From: Camarhynchus parvulus
Taxonomy: Eukaryota; Chordata; Aves; Passeriformes; Thraupidae
Assembly: GCF_901933205.1 (NCBI RefSeq)
Contig: NC_044573.1
Coordinates: 62,053,993-62,117,992 of the forward strand
Reading direction: 5' to 3'
Length of the DNA stretch: 64,000 bases
The notes beneath the pieces were generated by a model. That model was not told the DNA's origin. It did not search any database and saw only the letters and a list, made by a program, of their open reading frames with translations. Made by a program: the position numbers and the translations under genes. The number at the start of each line of letters is the position of its first letter. Position 1 is the stretch's first letter. Below are positions 29,001 to 44,000 of this stretch, piece by piece.

Positions 29001-32000
29001 TTCGTATGATGCAGCAGAAAAACAATTATTCATACATCTACTTCATGATGCCATGCCTTTAATAATCCTACTGAAAAAAGTATGTGCATTCTAAATGCTG
29101 TATCCTACACACCATAAAATGAAACAAGATTTTTTTATTCATTTAATTGCAAGCACATTCAAGCACTGAAGGAAAGGAGATGCACTTTTGGACAGCTTTG
29201 CTGGTAATCATTGTCATGTTTGCCATCCTTTAGGGAAGAGGCAAAACTTTTGTCTACGAAAACACAAGAACAAAAAGCACATTCAAAGTAAGTGAAGTGT
29301 ACATATGTTCCCTGTCTGACTCCTTCTGAAACAAGTTACTGCTAAAATGCCTCCATGGTAGTTTGTTGCTTGCTTCATCCTTCTACAGCAGCCCAAAAGC
29401 AATGTACTGATGGGCAGTCAGCCCGCAGCATGGAGATATTCTCCTTTACTGGGTGTATCTGCCACAAACCTGTAGCTTTCTGGGATGGCGAATAAGGGGC
29501 TGTTCAGGACTTTAGCAGATTTCATGAGGAAGCAATGCAATTAGGGGAGGAAGCAAAGGTTGATTACAGAGATTTAAGAAACGCTAGCAATGAGTACAAA
29601 CAGTTATGCTTCACTTATCTACTATGATTACAAGGATTTTGATGACAGGAATGAGAATGGAGGTAGACAGACCATCTTCTCCCTACATTTAAGTGAAAGC
29701 CATGAGACCTGGAACTGTGCCTGAGTGCTGGACACACAGCCAAGAGGCCCTGCAGTTCTCGTACACAGTGTGACCGCCATCCTCATTACAAAAACAGGGT
29801 AAGAATGTCAAAGGGGAGCTCCTAAAAGAAGACATTGACAGTCCCCATAAGAAACTAAAACAATCCACCAAGAAGATTTAATGGGACAAAGTAAAAGAGG
29901 ATGAAGAAAAAATACATAGTAAGGCTCAACTTGCACGTAAGATGCTGCTAGTTTGGCATCGTTCTTACAACTTAAAGCAAGAACACACATGGTCCAACAT
30001 GTTCCCATGGATCTTCAAATAAATTCATTCTTAACTGGCTTTCACACATCTGTCTTTAAAGGCTTCTGTGCTACTTTCATTTGATACTGCATTAATTTTC
30101 TCTGAAGTTTTCTCCTACCATGGCTACCCTGATCAATTAGTGTGCTATAAATAGAGCAGTCAGATTCCTTTCACTGGTCTCATTAAATTGCACTCCTGCT
30201 GAATTTCTGTGGAGAACAGAATTGGATCATACTGATAGCAATAGTATGAAGACGTCCTTGCGTTTTCTAGAGAAAATCAATTGCTCAATATTCCTAACAA
30301 AATGCTTTGAAAAGCATGACCCAATGGATCTCAGCTAATGCCCAAAACATATGTCAAACCTTGCTTGCAGTTCTGCATCTCCAAACCCCTGAAAAATAAA
30401 GGATGAGAAAATAAGTGGTTAAGAGGCTCAGGCAGCTTCTCACTGGTACATAATCCCTCATCAATCACAACTATTTAACTGCATCCCCTCATAATGGAAA
30501 CGTTGCTGGGGGTTTGCAGTTAACCCATGTAACATGAATTAAGAATTCGAGGAAGAACACAGTCTCAAGGCATGCTTGGTGCCTGTCAAAGTCACCATGT
30601 TATGGTGGTGTGCTCACTGACTAAAACTAGAGGGGAATGATAATGTCTGGTGCTGTGGTAAAGCTCAGTTACTGCAGCAGATGTGTGACAGCTATGATTT
30701 CAAAAATGTTAATATTTATTTTCCAATGGTACGTGAATATAGCTTTTAAAAAATTTGTTTTAGAGATGACAGTTTAATCAATGAGATTGATAAGAACCAA
30801 AAAATAGGAAATATAATTGCCTACTTTGAAACATTTCAAAATCTAAACTGAAGGGCAGTTTTTAGGTCTGTCTTCTGCCCAACACCTTGCTCTATCCTTT
30901 CATAATTATCCTGTCTTCTCCTGACATCCTTAGTGTCCTCTTTTTCCCCTCTGTTAACCACTACCCTTCAAAATCTTTTCCATCTTCCTTGCAAAATGAA
31001 TCTAGATTTCCACGATACACTCTTCTTCAGGTTGAAAACCCCTATTGCAAAGGCTGGGTTTATAACTGCACTTGAATTACTGAATGTATCCAGTGTTTCT
31101 GCATGGACTCACTGTGTCTGGAGCATAATCCATGGGATTTCTGCGTAAAGGCCAGAAAGATCCACTGCAGACTTCAGAGGACTGGCTGTACCTTGCAAAG
31201 ACTCTCTGAGGAGAATGCTGGACAACTACCAGTACTTGATGATTTGCCCTGGGTTCTTTATACTTTGCATGGTGGCCTTCAGCCAGAAAATGCAGTGCTC
31301 TAAATTTATATTATACTATTTAATCTATACTTTCAGTCAAGTAGCTTAGCATGAGATGAAGGCATGTCCCAACAAACTCAGAAGCTTCTGTAAGTAATAA
31401 GGCACATTCAGTACAATGTCAGGTAAGAATTAATGAAAACTGCAGTTGAAACACACCTTTAGGGAGGCCCTCCCCTGAACCACAGCAGAATCACTTTCTC
31501 CTTCCAGAAAATGTTTTTCAATGGTGGACGTGGCCAAGGGTTGAAATCCAGTTCTAAGAAAGGAAGCCCTGTCCCCAAAAGATTTTAACAGCTATAAAGG
31601 ATTCATGAGAACCAACTAAAAAGAGCAGGGAAATAATAAATACATTTGAAAACAATCTTTAATCACTGATTAAAAATTGCATTTTCCAATGGCACTGTGT
31701 GATGTTAGAGCCAGTCCTATAAAATAAGGGACAGGAATACATATTTCGTAGTCAAAACCTAAACTGTGAAGGACAACATAAAATGTGATCCAAAAGAGCA
31801 AGCAAGCACCTCAGCACAGCCAGAACTGTGCTGGGGGAGATGCTGACTCAGTGTCAGGTGCTGGAGTGAAATTCTTTTTTTTTGATTGAATGTAAATTTA
31901 TTTTCCTCAAAAAGGACAATATGTTCAGCCACCTCGGATTTCAGTCCATATCCATGTTTAGATATTCATTATTTGTAAACAAACCATTACATTGCAAATC

Positions 32001-35000
32001 TTTTCCATTACAGAAAAACACTGGGGAAGATTAAAAGCAGTATTTTCATATTCCACATAATAAGAAGAGATGTTTTTTAAGAATATATTCTGACTTTTGC
32101 AAAATATGCAGGAAAAGACTACAGAAATGCTTTTCGGGGAAGGGAGCTTTTTTTAAAGCATATTATCCACACTGTAGTATGATATTTTAGAAAGAATTAA
32201 TACTTTTTTCTTCAGAAATACAATTTTCTTCGTTTGTCATATATCCAAAGTTTCAGCTCCTGAACTGCTTTAAATCACCACCAAAGTATTACTTATTTAA
32301 ACAGTTATGCCTATTAAAACATACAAAAATTGAATTTTCTAAATTGTTTTATGATTAGGAAACATGAGAGAAACCTTTACTAGCCATATAATTTCACATT
32401 TTTTATGGTGCTTCCCCCAGAGAAGTTTCCCACAGTTGTTTTCAAACATCAGTGAATTATGACAGCAGTGTTCTTCCTGCACAGCAATCACTTATAAACA
32501 AAGTCAAAATTTTGCTTATAACCAAAGGCAAATTGGATTCATAAAAAATAATTGTCAAAGGAGGTGAACACTTGCTAAGGAATATAAACCAAAATCACAA
32601 AAAAACCACATTGTATTGTTTTGTGGATGGAACACTGTAAGACTTTGCTGGCAGAGGCATCACATGCATGGGCAGTATGTGCAGAAGACGCTAACATAAA
32701 GACAACTGTGCACAGCCTGATAAGATCACAGAGGATTTTTTAGCATCATAGAAAATAAAGGTTAGATTGGTTTCAGAAAATAATTAAAAAATGATCTAGT
32801 GTGTACTTTTGAGGTAAATGTGAAAGATGCATCTATAAAATGGATTGATAACACAGGTAAATTGAACACTATAAAGAAAACCAGATTTAAGCTCTCCAAA
32901 TAAAGAGGATCCCACTGATTTTCACATCTCAACATCTCCAGTGCCAAAGAAGTCAGAAGGAACATCTCCAGGACCTGATTACAAGTCACTGCTGCTGCAG
33001 ATAGGTACTGCATCAAAACAATTCCCTTCTATGAGTTACTGGGAGTCACATACCAATTCCTGCTTTGGAGCCAACAGCACACAGTGAAGTAGCAAAGGGT
33101 TTTATAGGAGTTGACATTTTGAAATAGAAAAATTAGGACTAATGCCGAGAGGAAATCTGAAGAGCAAGAAGTCTTAGAGAGGTTTCCAAAGAATGTGCCA
33201 GATTTGCCTTCAAGCTTTTAAATTAAACTGTGGGAAGTACTAGAAAATATAATGCGCAGGATAATCTTGCCTTAGCAGGAAGGTGAACTATGGTCTTAAA
33301 ACATGTCTTCTGTCTCTAACATTACAACTTACAACAAATTAGTTTTATTTCTGAGTGACCTTACAAGGAAGACTACTATTTATTCCCTTTATTGCCTTAA
33401 GATACTGAAGAAAAGAGAAATATTTAGAGCTTGACTGAGAAAAATCACTTTCAAAAATAAATAGATATCCTGAAGCTGAGGAATGGTTATAACCATATAG
33501 TTGTTGAAGTGTGGTTTACCAGAGACAACCGAAAGTCATTCACAGTGACAAGAATTAATTTCCTATGCTGAGTTTGTGCTACAAACCCTTCATGTTTGTG
33601 TCACCTTAGTATTGTATTCATTTTTCAGCCTAATCAGAGCAATTAAGTCACTCTCTTTAGTTAATGCATATAGATACAGTTTCCTAATAAAAAGAAGAAA
33701 AACAGAAAAGTGGATAGCATTTAGCAAAAGCTCAAGAAAGAAGCAACCCTCATGTATGAGTCTCTTCTATTTTCCTTCTCTCAAAATGCAAAAATTTTAT
33801 TTGAATGCTTTTCTCTGTCAACAAAGCTGATGCAAAAATATACACTGTGAGCATTTTCATTGGTTTCTACACTAACCAGATATACTTTGTTGAGTAGAAG
33901 AGAACATCAGATTTTAAAAAAACATTCTTCTTTTTCTAGATCATGCAATGTCATTCCAGTAACATCCTCAGAAGCTCCCAGTGTCTCCTGCCTGGCCCCA
34001 TGAGGGGCAAGTCGTGTACCAAGCAGGCCAGCTCTGGTGCGAGGAACTAAAGGGAGAGTTTCCTTAACAGCCTGGTGTCTGAAGGACTCACTTGGCATGT
34101 GGACAGATCAGGACTCGCTCTCCAGTGCTACCTTCACGACTGTTACAAAGAGCAATGGGACCACTGGTTAAAAGAATATTTGGAGATGGGAAGTTTGAAG
34201 GTGATTGGAAGCCAGATGTGGAGAGCATTTGGCCAGTGAGATCACAAAAGGCTGAAATCTCCTACGGAGTCTAAGATGAACTGAATGCGCCATGCAGTCA
34301 TCTATGGTGACTGAGGTTTTGGAGGATGCCATCAGAATACAGACAAAAATACCCACATGAGTGAAGACTAGTACAAAGTAAGACAACGTCAGCAGGAGTG
34401 GGTGGAGGAACTGGGCAAACAGTAGGACTGTGGCAAAAGCTTGCTCAAAGCAAAAAGGGCAGGAGGAACGAGCAGAAGAGTCTGTGCCAGTTAGATCAAA
34501 GTGTCTGAACAAAAGCCAAGCTCCCCACAACTAATCATGCCTTGCTTACAGCAAATATCTGCAAACCACTGGCAAAGTGCCCTCTGTCTGTCTTTGTTCA
34601 GGTTCACATGGAGGATGACAACCTACTGCAGGCAGATACTCCACTAGCTCCAGCAGCAGTGTTTGGAGGGTGGATATTTAACTTCATTAAACTTCCTTGC
34701 AGCTTTCAGTAAGATGCCACAGAGCAGAGTTTCTTGGGGGGAAAGGAGATTTTTGTGTGCTGCTGCTTCTCATTTCTTTCAGAGGTGGCAGCCCACGTGG
34801 CACTATGTGCATTCAAAGAGAATCTAATGAGAAGCTCTTAATTTAGCCATGCTAGAATTCAGACTCCTGGCTTGGGCGCTCAAGATCAAGACTAAAGTCT
34901 TGAATCCTCCTGATCAAAAATAAATGTCAGCTGGACTCCAAATATATAAACTGTGACTGAAAAATCAGACCATAGCCTGTCACAGTGGGCACTGCAAATT

Positions 35001-38000
35001 AGGAAACACTTAACAGTAACCTTTCAGTGGAATTATTCTCAGCTGAGAATAGAAAAATAAGAAGAAAAAAAAGACTATGGTATCCCCTGATCTTAAAAGT
35101 GTGTTTGTGAGAATACATAAACCAACAGTCCAAAGGCATTCAACCATTTTTTTCATGAGCATAATAAAAGAATCTAGCAAGGGAATTAATTATTCTGTCT
35201 TCAGATAACAGGCTAAAAACTGGGACCACACTGAATAATGGCTGTGTCTACAAAGCCATGCCTGTTTGCAGCTGAACTCAAGCTATGGTCATAAAGTCCT
35301 TTCTCACCCAGCAGGTCAAGCCCATCCAGACAGCAGGCAAGGCGCTAGAAATAACAATCACTTCCAGTCTACCCAGTTTCCACAGTAAATCGGTGCTAAG
35401 CATTTTATGGTCTTCTTGCAAGTAAGGAAGACCAAGTGTAAGCAAACTCCTGAAAATAACAAGCTCTTCAGAAAAATATCCCATTTAACTGCTGTTGCTA
35501 CAGAACATGAGTTGAATTGGTATGAAATCATGCTGTTTACAAGCACATCCCTCTGTTCTCTGGGAAGTTCTGGGCCCAGAGGACCCTAGCATTTACAAAT
35601 ATTTAATTCTTTGATAAAAAAAAAACCCAAATTATTTACTAGACTTCCTAAAAATGGAAGATATTCCCATTAAAAGTTTGAGTCTGCTACTTTTTTATAT
35701 TCTGTCAAGCAATATGTGAAGTGTCAGGACCCTGTTCTCAAAAAAATGGTAGAGAATTCAAGCACTGAGTCAGAGGGGTGAATGGTTTTAAGTCTGGATC
35801 TAAAAACATTGAAAGCTCTATTTTGTGATTTGCAGTTCACTGTGGCTCACTGCTAGCACAAACTGTTCTTTCAGCTCATTATTAACAATCTTATGCACTG
35901 CATGGAGCATGTGACCATGTAATTATATGAAGTCATGATACTGTTTCCAGAGGCATCCCTAGTTCTGGAAGTTCCTGTCCTAGGAATCCTTGGCACTGCA
36001 GCATGCTGGTTGTATAGATGTAGCCCAGAACCAGGTGGCAAAGTTTAAGCACTCTGTGCTTGTTGAACCAACCCTAATGTTCAGCAAGATTCCCTGCAAG
36101 ACCCTGTGATAGAGCTCACACTTAAAGAAAATGGGCGTAGCAAGTCCTGTCACTTTCATCGCCAGCCTGTACAGGGTCTTTGTCTGGTACTTCCACCTTG
36201 CAGTGCTGCAGCCAATCTGGCTGGGGATATTGTTCCTGCAGCTCACAAGAACAGCTGCATGAAAGACGTTTTTGACAGCAATTCTAGCTGCAAGGATGCT
36301 GCCTTCGTTTACTTTCTGGTTTGCTTTCATTTTTACAGGACTGAGTTTGTTTTAGCTTATGAAGCCTTCCTCTGTTACAAAAAGGACACAGTTAAAAGAC
36401 CTGCCTTGTCCCCCATAACACTATCACTGTTTCTCCCAAACAACCTTGTCCCAGAAGTAAGAGTCTTCTGTGTTCTGCAACAATGCTGACTGTCCACATA
36501 TGCTCAGCTCCCATTTAAATGTGTATCATCCCTTTTCCACCAGCTTTTTAACTAGAGGAGAAGCATTCGCATTCAGCCAACTACATACTTTTACAAAGCA
36601 TTGAGATGTACAGCCCGCCTGAGTGAAAACATGCATGAAAAAAAATCTGTCATGCATGCAACTACTATTATGCGCTAAATAGAAATCAATATTTAAGGAG
36701 GAATTAGCGGTCCAGGTTTTAGAATACTAAATATCAGTTAATGCAATTCATGCATACCTATAGTGTTCCATTTTGCAAAACTCAATTATAATTACCCCCA
36801 AAGCTGTCTATTGAGTAAATAATAATTCCAACTTCCAATACAATTTTCAAATTGAATTTTCAATCTTTGAAACTGTTTTCACCTGCCTTATGAAAACATT
36901 GCTGTCTTGATAGTTAAAAAAAAAAAAAAGTCCAAATCCATATAGGGGTTTATGTAAAAAAAGGACTATCATCAGGAAAATAATCATACCCTGAACTTCT
37001 TCCCTCTTTCTTCCCAGGAGTTCTCAGCTAGGTGTTTTGGTAGCAGGGGTCAGGGCAGTGCCAGAAACAGTAAAACAAAAGGCAGGTTTTCAGAATGGGC
37101 AAAGGAGTGGAATATACAAAACTTGACTTAATCATGCCATACCAAAAGCCCACCTAACCTTACATCCTGTCCTTAAGAGAGGCCAAAACAGAGAGCCTAG
37201 AGCAGCTACAATTTGGACAATATATGTGATTATTTCCACTCAGCATCCACCTCATCTCCAACTTTGTACAGCCTAAGAAATTCTGAACTTTGATTTGGTT
37301 TTTATATATTTACCAATCCTCAGTTCATCTCTCTTTTCATTTTCCCTAAACACAGCTATTTAAGCATCCAGAATTCCTCACAGCACAGAGTTCCACAAGT
37401 TACCCAGATGTTGCACAGAGGTGTTTTACAAAGAGCCAGGCCTCCTCCTAGTATCACCTGATGATGCCCATTTCTTAAAATGTAAATAACAAATAACAGC
37501 AGCAGCTTGTCCACTCTCTCCAGCCACCCATGATCTTCTTTGCATCCTGGTCTGACCTCTCTATCCATAAGGGACCCTGCTTTAAGGAGGAGGTTAGATT
37601 TGCCAAGCCTCTGAGGTCTTTTCCAAGCAGAATGATTCTATGGTTTTACAGATTTCTGTACTTTCCCCCCACATTTTTTCTTCTTTCATCCAGATGAATT
37701 CCAGCCAATTTAATTGTTCCTTATCCAGAACCCATCTGATACCTTCTGGGCTTTTTGCTCAGAGTTCATCACCATCTACAAAAATTTAGGACTGGTTTTC
37801 TTCAGAGCTCTCAAAAGTTCTCTCTTCTATGGGAAAAATAGCTGAAGCACACAGATTGCAACCCATTACTGGTGAAGGAGGCAAAATTTTGTAAAGTTTT
37901 TGAGAGAGACTTTATGAGGAACTTGGGTATTGAAGCACACAATGTTGTAACACTCCCTGCTTGTTGCCATCGTATTGCACATCTTCCATACTTTCTTGGT

Positions 38001-41000
38001 CATTTCTCACAGGCATCTTCTCATAGCACTGACTCCTTCACAGCACAACCAACAAACTCCAGCTCTCTCCTCATCCAGCTAACCCCCTCTTTTGTAGCAC
38101 TCTTCTTCTTATTGGACACAGCTGTGGCCTGTTAAGGGCAGGCTTGTTCTTAATCTTTGGTGATTGGTACAGCTGCAACTCCTCAGGTGTGAGACTACCT
38201 TCTGCACTGTCTTTATTGTCTTACACACCTCTTACGCATCTTTATTTTCTTTCTCCACACCTGCTTTCAGGAGCACAGCTGCTGAGTAACATGAGCTTCT
38301 TCACAAGCCCAAAATGAGTGATAGGCTACAGAAATCAATGAATGGGCAAAAGCAGGCACTTAAAGACTGGAACTCACAAACATCCACATACTGAATGCAG
38401 TAGGAAGAGTCAACACAAAGTCCTAAAGTCGAGGCATGTGTTCCAGCTCTCAAAAAATGTTTTCCTTCTGACTTTACACTAGGGAAAGTGTGGGAGCTCT
38501 AAGTGAAAATTCCCTTTCTCAATGATGAGGACCAACAGGAGTGCTGTAGGCACAAGCATCTGCAAGGAAAAGTGTTGCTCTTATTTTTCAAAAGCACACA
38601 GCCGGTGTATGAGCTAGGATGGGAGCATCAAGAGTCCTGGCTGAGTGCCCCCACCTCCACATAAAGTTTTCTTGTCTAGTAAAACCATTTCTCCTACAAA
38701 TCAGCACTGACCTACACTGCACCAATTGTTTGGTACAGCACCGTTGAGTTGGGTATGCTAGAATTTCACATCAGATTACAGACAATCACTGTCCTGTAAA
38801 TGTCATGATCAAAAGTCTCCTTTTCTGGAAACATCTACCAAGGAAGTTTTCCTAATTTATACAAGTAAGTTTGGGGTATGATTATTCTTTTCATACTCCT
38901 GTTTAACACATATGCAGACAAAGTATATACAAGAACTCATCTTTTACTGTACAGTAGAAAACTGTATATTTACTTCTCTTACTTTCAAAAGCAATTTCTT
39001 AAACATTAGGCCATTGTGAAAAGCCAAAAAATGCCATACCTTGTAAAGCCTTTGGTACATACCATATTGAGTATTCTGCTCACTATGGAAGCTAAGCAAA
39101 TATAAGGCAAATTCAGTAGATTTCATTCAGGAGGCAAAGGGATTTGGTTAACATCAAATTCAGTGGTCACTAATCCCACTCTCACTGTCCTCTTCTGCCT
39201 AAGCAACACAAATATTTAAATTCTCCAAATGGTAAAGTTCAGCATCTTGAGCCCTGTTAAATCTTATAAGCCAAAGTAAATTTCATTTTTCTGATTAAAT
39301 AGAAAGTATTTACAAAAATCATAAATAAATAATGTGTCTGAGTTTTTCTTGTTCTCTTTCATTCTACCTGATTAAGCACTTTTTGCTTTGACATCATGAA
39401 ATGAATGATGTTTTCACTATGCATTTTTCTCCAAAATAAAAGGCAGTCATTAAAATGCCTTTTCCTTCTTTCTTCTGGAGTATTTCACACCCACTTTTGC
39501 ATCTCTGCAGTGAACAGCACTGAAGGCAGTGGGCACAAAGTGGTGCCATACATGCTGGCCACCATCAGCCTTGGAATATTAGAAACTACAAAGCTGGAGG
39601 CATGGGTAAGTTAAGTAAGCCAAAGGACTTCTCCTCAATTCAGTCATGAACCAATTGATGGCAGGAGAATCCTGAGTCTCAGGGCCCACCTGAAGTTTGG
39701 TAGGTCACCCTTCATACTTTCAGATGGAATTATTCACTGCAGCGCTCTTCAAAATAACCATCTCTGAATAATGCCCAAGAAGAAACACCACCATTTGAAA
39801 ACAAAGACTATTAATGCATTTGCTCTTGTTCTAAACCAGAAAACAATGGCTAACTTTGAAAAAAGCACAAAAAAGAAAGCAACTTTGAAAGCAATAAAAG
39901 AAAATGCGGCACTTCTAGAGCACAGGTCTCTCTGCTGCCTTCTAAGGTAGTTGTGAAGATGATGAAATCACACTGTTGCATAAGGAAACACAACAAAATG
40001 AGAACTGAGATCTTTGTCTCATGTCATTACCCTTCTGTGTGCAACAGCAGGCTGAATACTAGTTGAGCCATTTCATCAGTTAGATCAAAACTCTATATTA
40101 CTGCTATACAAGTTTCTTCAGAAATCTCACTATTACAGTGAAAAAAGTTCAAAGGTAAGGCTGTTATTTTGAGTAATAAAAATGTATAAATGATTGAAAC
40201 ATTACAGAAGAGGAATACATGTCCTTCTAAAAGCAAGGCACACTGCCACAGGAGTGAATTACAGATATTTTTAATGTGGCAACTCAGGCTTGTGTAGAGA
40301 ACAACTACCTTAGTTTCTCATTTTAACAAGAATAAAATACCATGGGAAAGAGATGCGAGTTACGCAGTATCCTTTTCACCACTGTGCCTGTGCCATGTAA
40401 AGTGCATTTACAATGAGCTGAAAAGAATTTAAATCACTGCATACTCAATCCCAGAGGCTGCTGCTCAGATTAATCCTGACCCAGAAAAAGAGCCAAGCAC
40501 ATGCTGAACTTTGAGTAAATAAATAGTCACAGCTAATGACAGGGCCCTACACTTTCATGACAAAAGATGTAGAGCCTGTCCCCAAAAGATTCAACAAAAA
40601 AAACCAACCTGGCACGGAAGCAGCAACCCCTATTTCATTAGCCCTGTGCATAAGTACAACATGAACTGATTGCTTCTAACTTCCTGTTGCAGAAGCTACC
40701 ATCTGAATTTACAGAAAGACACGCACTTTGGAATAAAGACAAAAAATTACCTCATATTTATAGCAAGGAAGGAGCCTACACATCAGGAGTTACTGCAGTT
40801 AGCTGACTGAGTTCACACTTTTGTCACAAGCAGCTTGCCTGTACACCCACACGTTAAGGTGTTAATAGCCTTGCTATTCATAAGCTGCTGGAATTTTGTT
40901 TTGCTTGGGTCTTTTTTATCAACCTAGATTTGTAATGAACTGCAAAATGAAGAAGAATTGGGAAAAGAAAGAAAATAATAATGGTACCTGAAGGCCCTCT

Positions 41001-44000
41001 ATGGCTAATCTAAGCATGCTTGGTGTGAGCTTGGAGGCCTGCTTGAAGGTGAAGTTGCTCCAGTCTATAATCAAAACAAATCCATTCACTTGCAGCTCAG
41101 GGTCTTCTATCATGGCTTCTAAAGAAAGAAGTATGGCACGCAGAATATCCACCAGCGTGTACCTGAGAATGGGAAGAGGAGATCTGGTTAGGAAAGGAGC
41201 AACAACCACAGAGGTGGAGAAGTTCTGAGCAGTCTCCCTTTGTCAAAAGTTTAAATCAAAGATTGCAAATGTGTCCTCAGAAGCGCCTAAAGCTGGGAAA
41301 TCTTCAAAAGCTCAATTAGTCGAGCTCATCTTCTGGAGAAGGATTTATGTACCTATAGATCATCAGCCAGCCAGCACAAACTACAAGAATGTAACACATC
41401 AAAAACACATTTGAACTTCTCTGTAGTATCCTAAGCTGCCTTAGTATCTTTATGTGGAATTGCATTACTAACAATAATTGCATTGTCTGTATAAGAACTT
41501 CTACACAAATTGTATTTTTCTAAAATCATTATGATACCAAAATTTGAGTCTAATACCAGAAGCTTAGATCCAAAGTTGCCTCCTATATTTTCCTAAGGAA
41601 ATGAAATAATAGGTCCTAAAAAATTACCAAATAAAATTGGTAATTTCCACATGCTCTCCTTATCCCACTCTTTGTGTAATTTTTTCTCTTAAATCCACAA
41701 GTGCAGAAGGCTGATTACTCAAGGATCTTAAAAACAGAAGGTAACACATACTAGGGCTTTGAGGTGTTTGTCTACTGAAGGGGCCCCTGCTCATGGTGGA
41801 AGAGTTAGAATTGGACAATCTTTGAGGTCCCTTCCAACCCAAACCATTCTAGGATTGTGGGATTTTACAAACAGTTACCAAAACAGACATAAATTTGCCA
41901 GTCCACACCACAATATCAAATGAGGCACTAGAAAGTTAAACCTGAAAACTATCAGAAATACAAATATTCCAGAAATGAAAGAGTTAAATATTCAATGTAC
42001 AGATATTTTTAAGCAAAGCCCTTTAAATGTCTCCCACGATGGCATCAAACAGAAGTTTTCAAAATTGTGAGTCCCCTAGAGAATTCTTCACCATTCTGCA
42101 TATGTAGCAAAGAGCATGTGTGCCTACTTAGAAATTAAATTAAATTATACTGAATTCTACTTGCTTTAATACAATGAGTATACTGCTCTGTTGTGGGCAT
42201 AACTGTATTTTGAAAAGATCTGCAAAAGGAAATAACACAAATGAAATTTATCTGTTGTAGCTGACTCCTTGCATCTTTCCATCTTTATTTAGCCAACTTT
42301 GTTTATATAGCCTACTAAAACTCAGTGAACTTCCCCGTTATGCATTCATAGGAAATGGATCAATAAAGGACTCTCCTAATGTCTGAACAGAAGAAAGTGT
42401 GTTTTCCCCAGAAAACAAAAAGGGAAGCATTTTTTAAAATAAAAATTATAAAATTAAATTAATTTTATATAAAATTAAAAGTAATTTTATAAAAACAAAA
42501 TTCTTCTCTTCATTACGGAGATACTTTTTTTTTTAATTTTGTTTGATTGACAGGAATAAAATTTTTCATATTCACTCCTTTGAACTTTTATGAGACTTAA
42601 CTCTTTTCTAATGCTTTACTTTTCTGAGATCTAAGGTTTACAGGAAGTCTGGAATGCCTTGGTATGAGGACAGTTTTGACCCCAGCTCATACAAGGAATA
42701 GACATTAAAAATGTTCAAATTCTAAAATTAGCCTCAATCCTACCTGACATTTAGGTTGTCCCATTCAGAAGATCTCATTCTCCAGAAGGGCTCCACAGTG
42801 CAGAACCCTACATTCTGTCCTGGAATAAGGGTCCCGAGTTCCAGATGTACATCTCTAATATCCTCCCTAAGGAGTTTAAGGTGACTTCACATGCCTTGGA
42901 TTAACAGTGTCCTAAGTTGTACAAGGTTGCTAGAAATCTGGTGCATCAGACATAAAGATTCTTTGCTTATGAGGCTAGTCAGCTCACTAAGACTGACCTA
43001 AAAATGCTTTTTTTATGTATGCCTAAAAGTCCAATACAAGATGTATACACGTAAACAGAAATCATGTGTTTAATTCATTTAAGTAAATGGGAAAACTGTC
43101 AGGCAGCAATGGAAACAGGATTTCAGCTGCCATAGAGAGTAAATAAGAGTCACAGGGCTGGGTCTCCACAAATCTGTGGCATATTCACCACCACCATAAC
43201 TCCTACTGTAGGTCTAGTGTAAGAAATACAATTCACAACAACAACATTCATGTTTACTCACGGAAAATAAGAGAGAAGCCCTGCACAAAACAGGTCCAGC
43301 TAAAAGCAATCAAGAATGCTTTCTGCCAGAGGGAGGTACCTGAAGTATTCTCAAAGTCTAAAAAGCTGCATCAGGAGTACACAGGGACATGGCTCTAGCA
43401 ATCAAGCTTCCCACCTCAAATACCCTTCAGGGCAATTAGTTGAAGATAGGAGCTGGTTTTCATTCTGTACTGGATCTCTTCTCTTGGTTCCAATACCTTA
43501 TTTAAGTACAGTGCAGAGCACCAGAGAGACAAATCCATTAGTGTGTATTTAAAGCAGCTTTTACCCTGAACACATGCTAAGGCGCCAGAAATGAAAACCT
43601 GGTGTGGTAGATGAAATCTCAGGTGATGCAAAATGCTGAGTATAGAAAGTATCAGCTAAGCAGCTCAAGAAAAAACCCATGGTTGAAGAAACTGCACAGA
43701 AGCTTTCACACAGCACAGAGTTATTTGTGTAAAGACTCATCTTTAATCCATTTTAGCCCCATGTTGTCTGACATTTCACCTCACTGCTACCACTAGGATG
43801 CACAGGCTCTGCCATAAAGCACTCTCCACCTCTGGCTGGACTTTGGCGAAATCAAAACCATGCATAAAAATCAGATGTAAAAAATTACTCTGTATTTTGT
43901 TGCTGAAACTTCTGTTCCACACTGAAATTACTTTCCATACAGATACAGAAATATGACCAGTCAAAAGTGAGAAAAACAGGACAAGCTAGTGAGTGTGAAA

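Larger units (their letters stand above)
9603..40987 (-). other. CLVS2: CLVS2 intron 2 (31.4 kb)
   Basis: This is the largest intron, bounded by GT at 40987-40986 and AG at 9604-9603. Most of it is unique AT-rich sequence. Recognised contents are a CR1 body fragment (18425-18775), an LTR-like block (19622-20034), a CR1 tail (37565-37650), a G-rich tract with adjacent poly(A) (21756-21802), small hairpins, and candidate conserved regulatory sequence around 15420-15900 and 36600-36900. The short open frames scattered in it lack splice-consistent or protein-family support. Confidence 0.9.

Noticed and set aside
31567..40590. 16-base match CTGTCCCCAAAAGATT at 31568 and 40577
   Set aside because: A match of this length is expected about once by chance in a window of this size.
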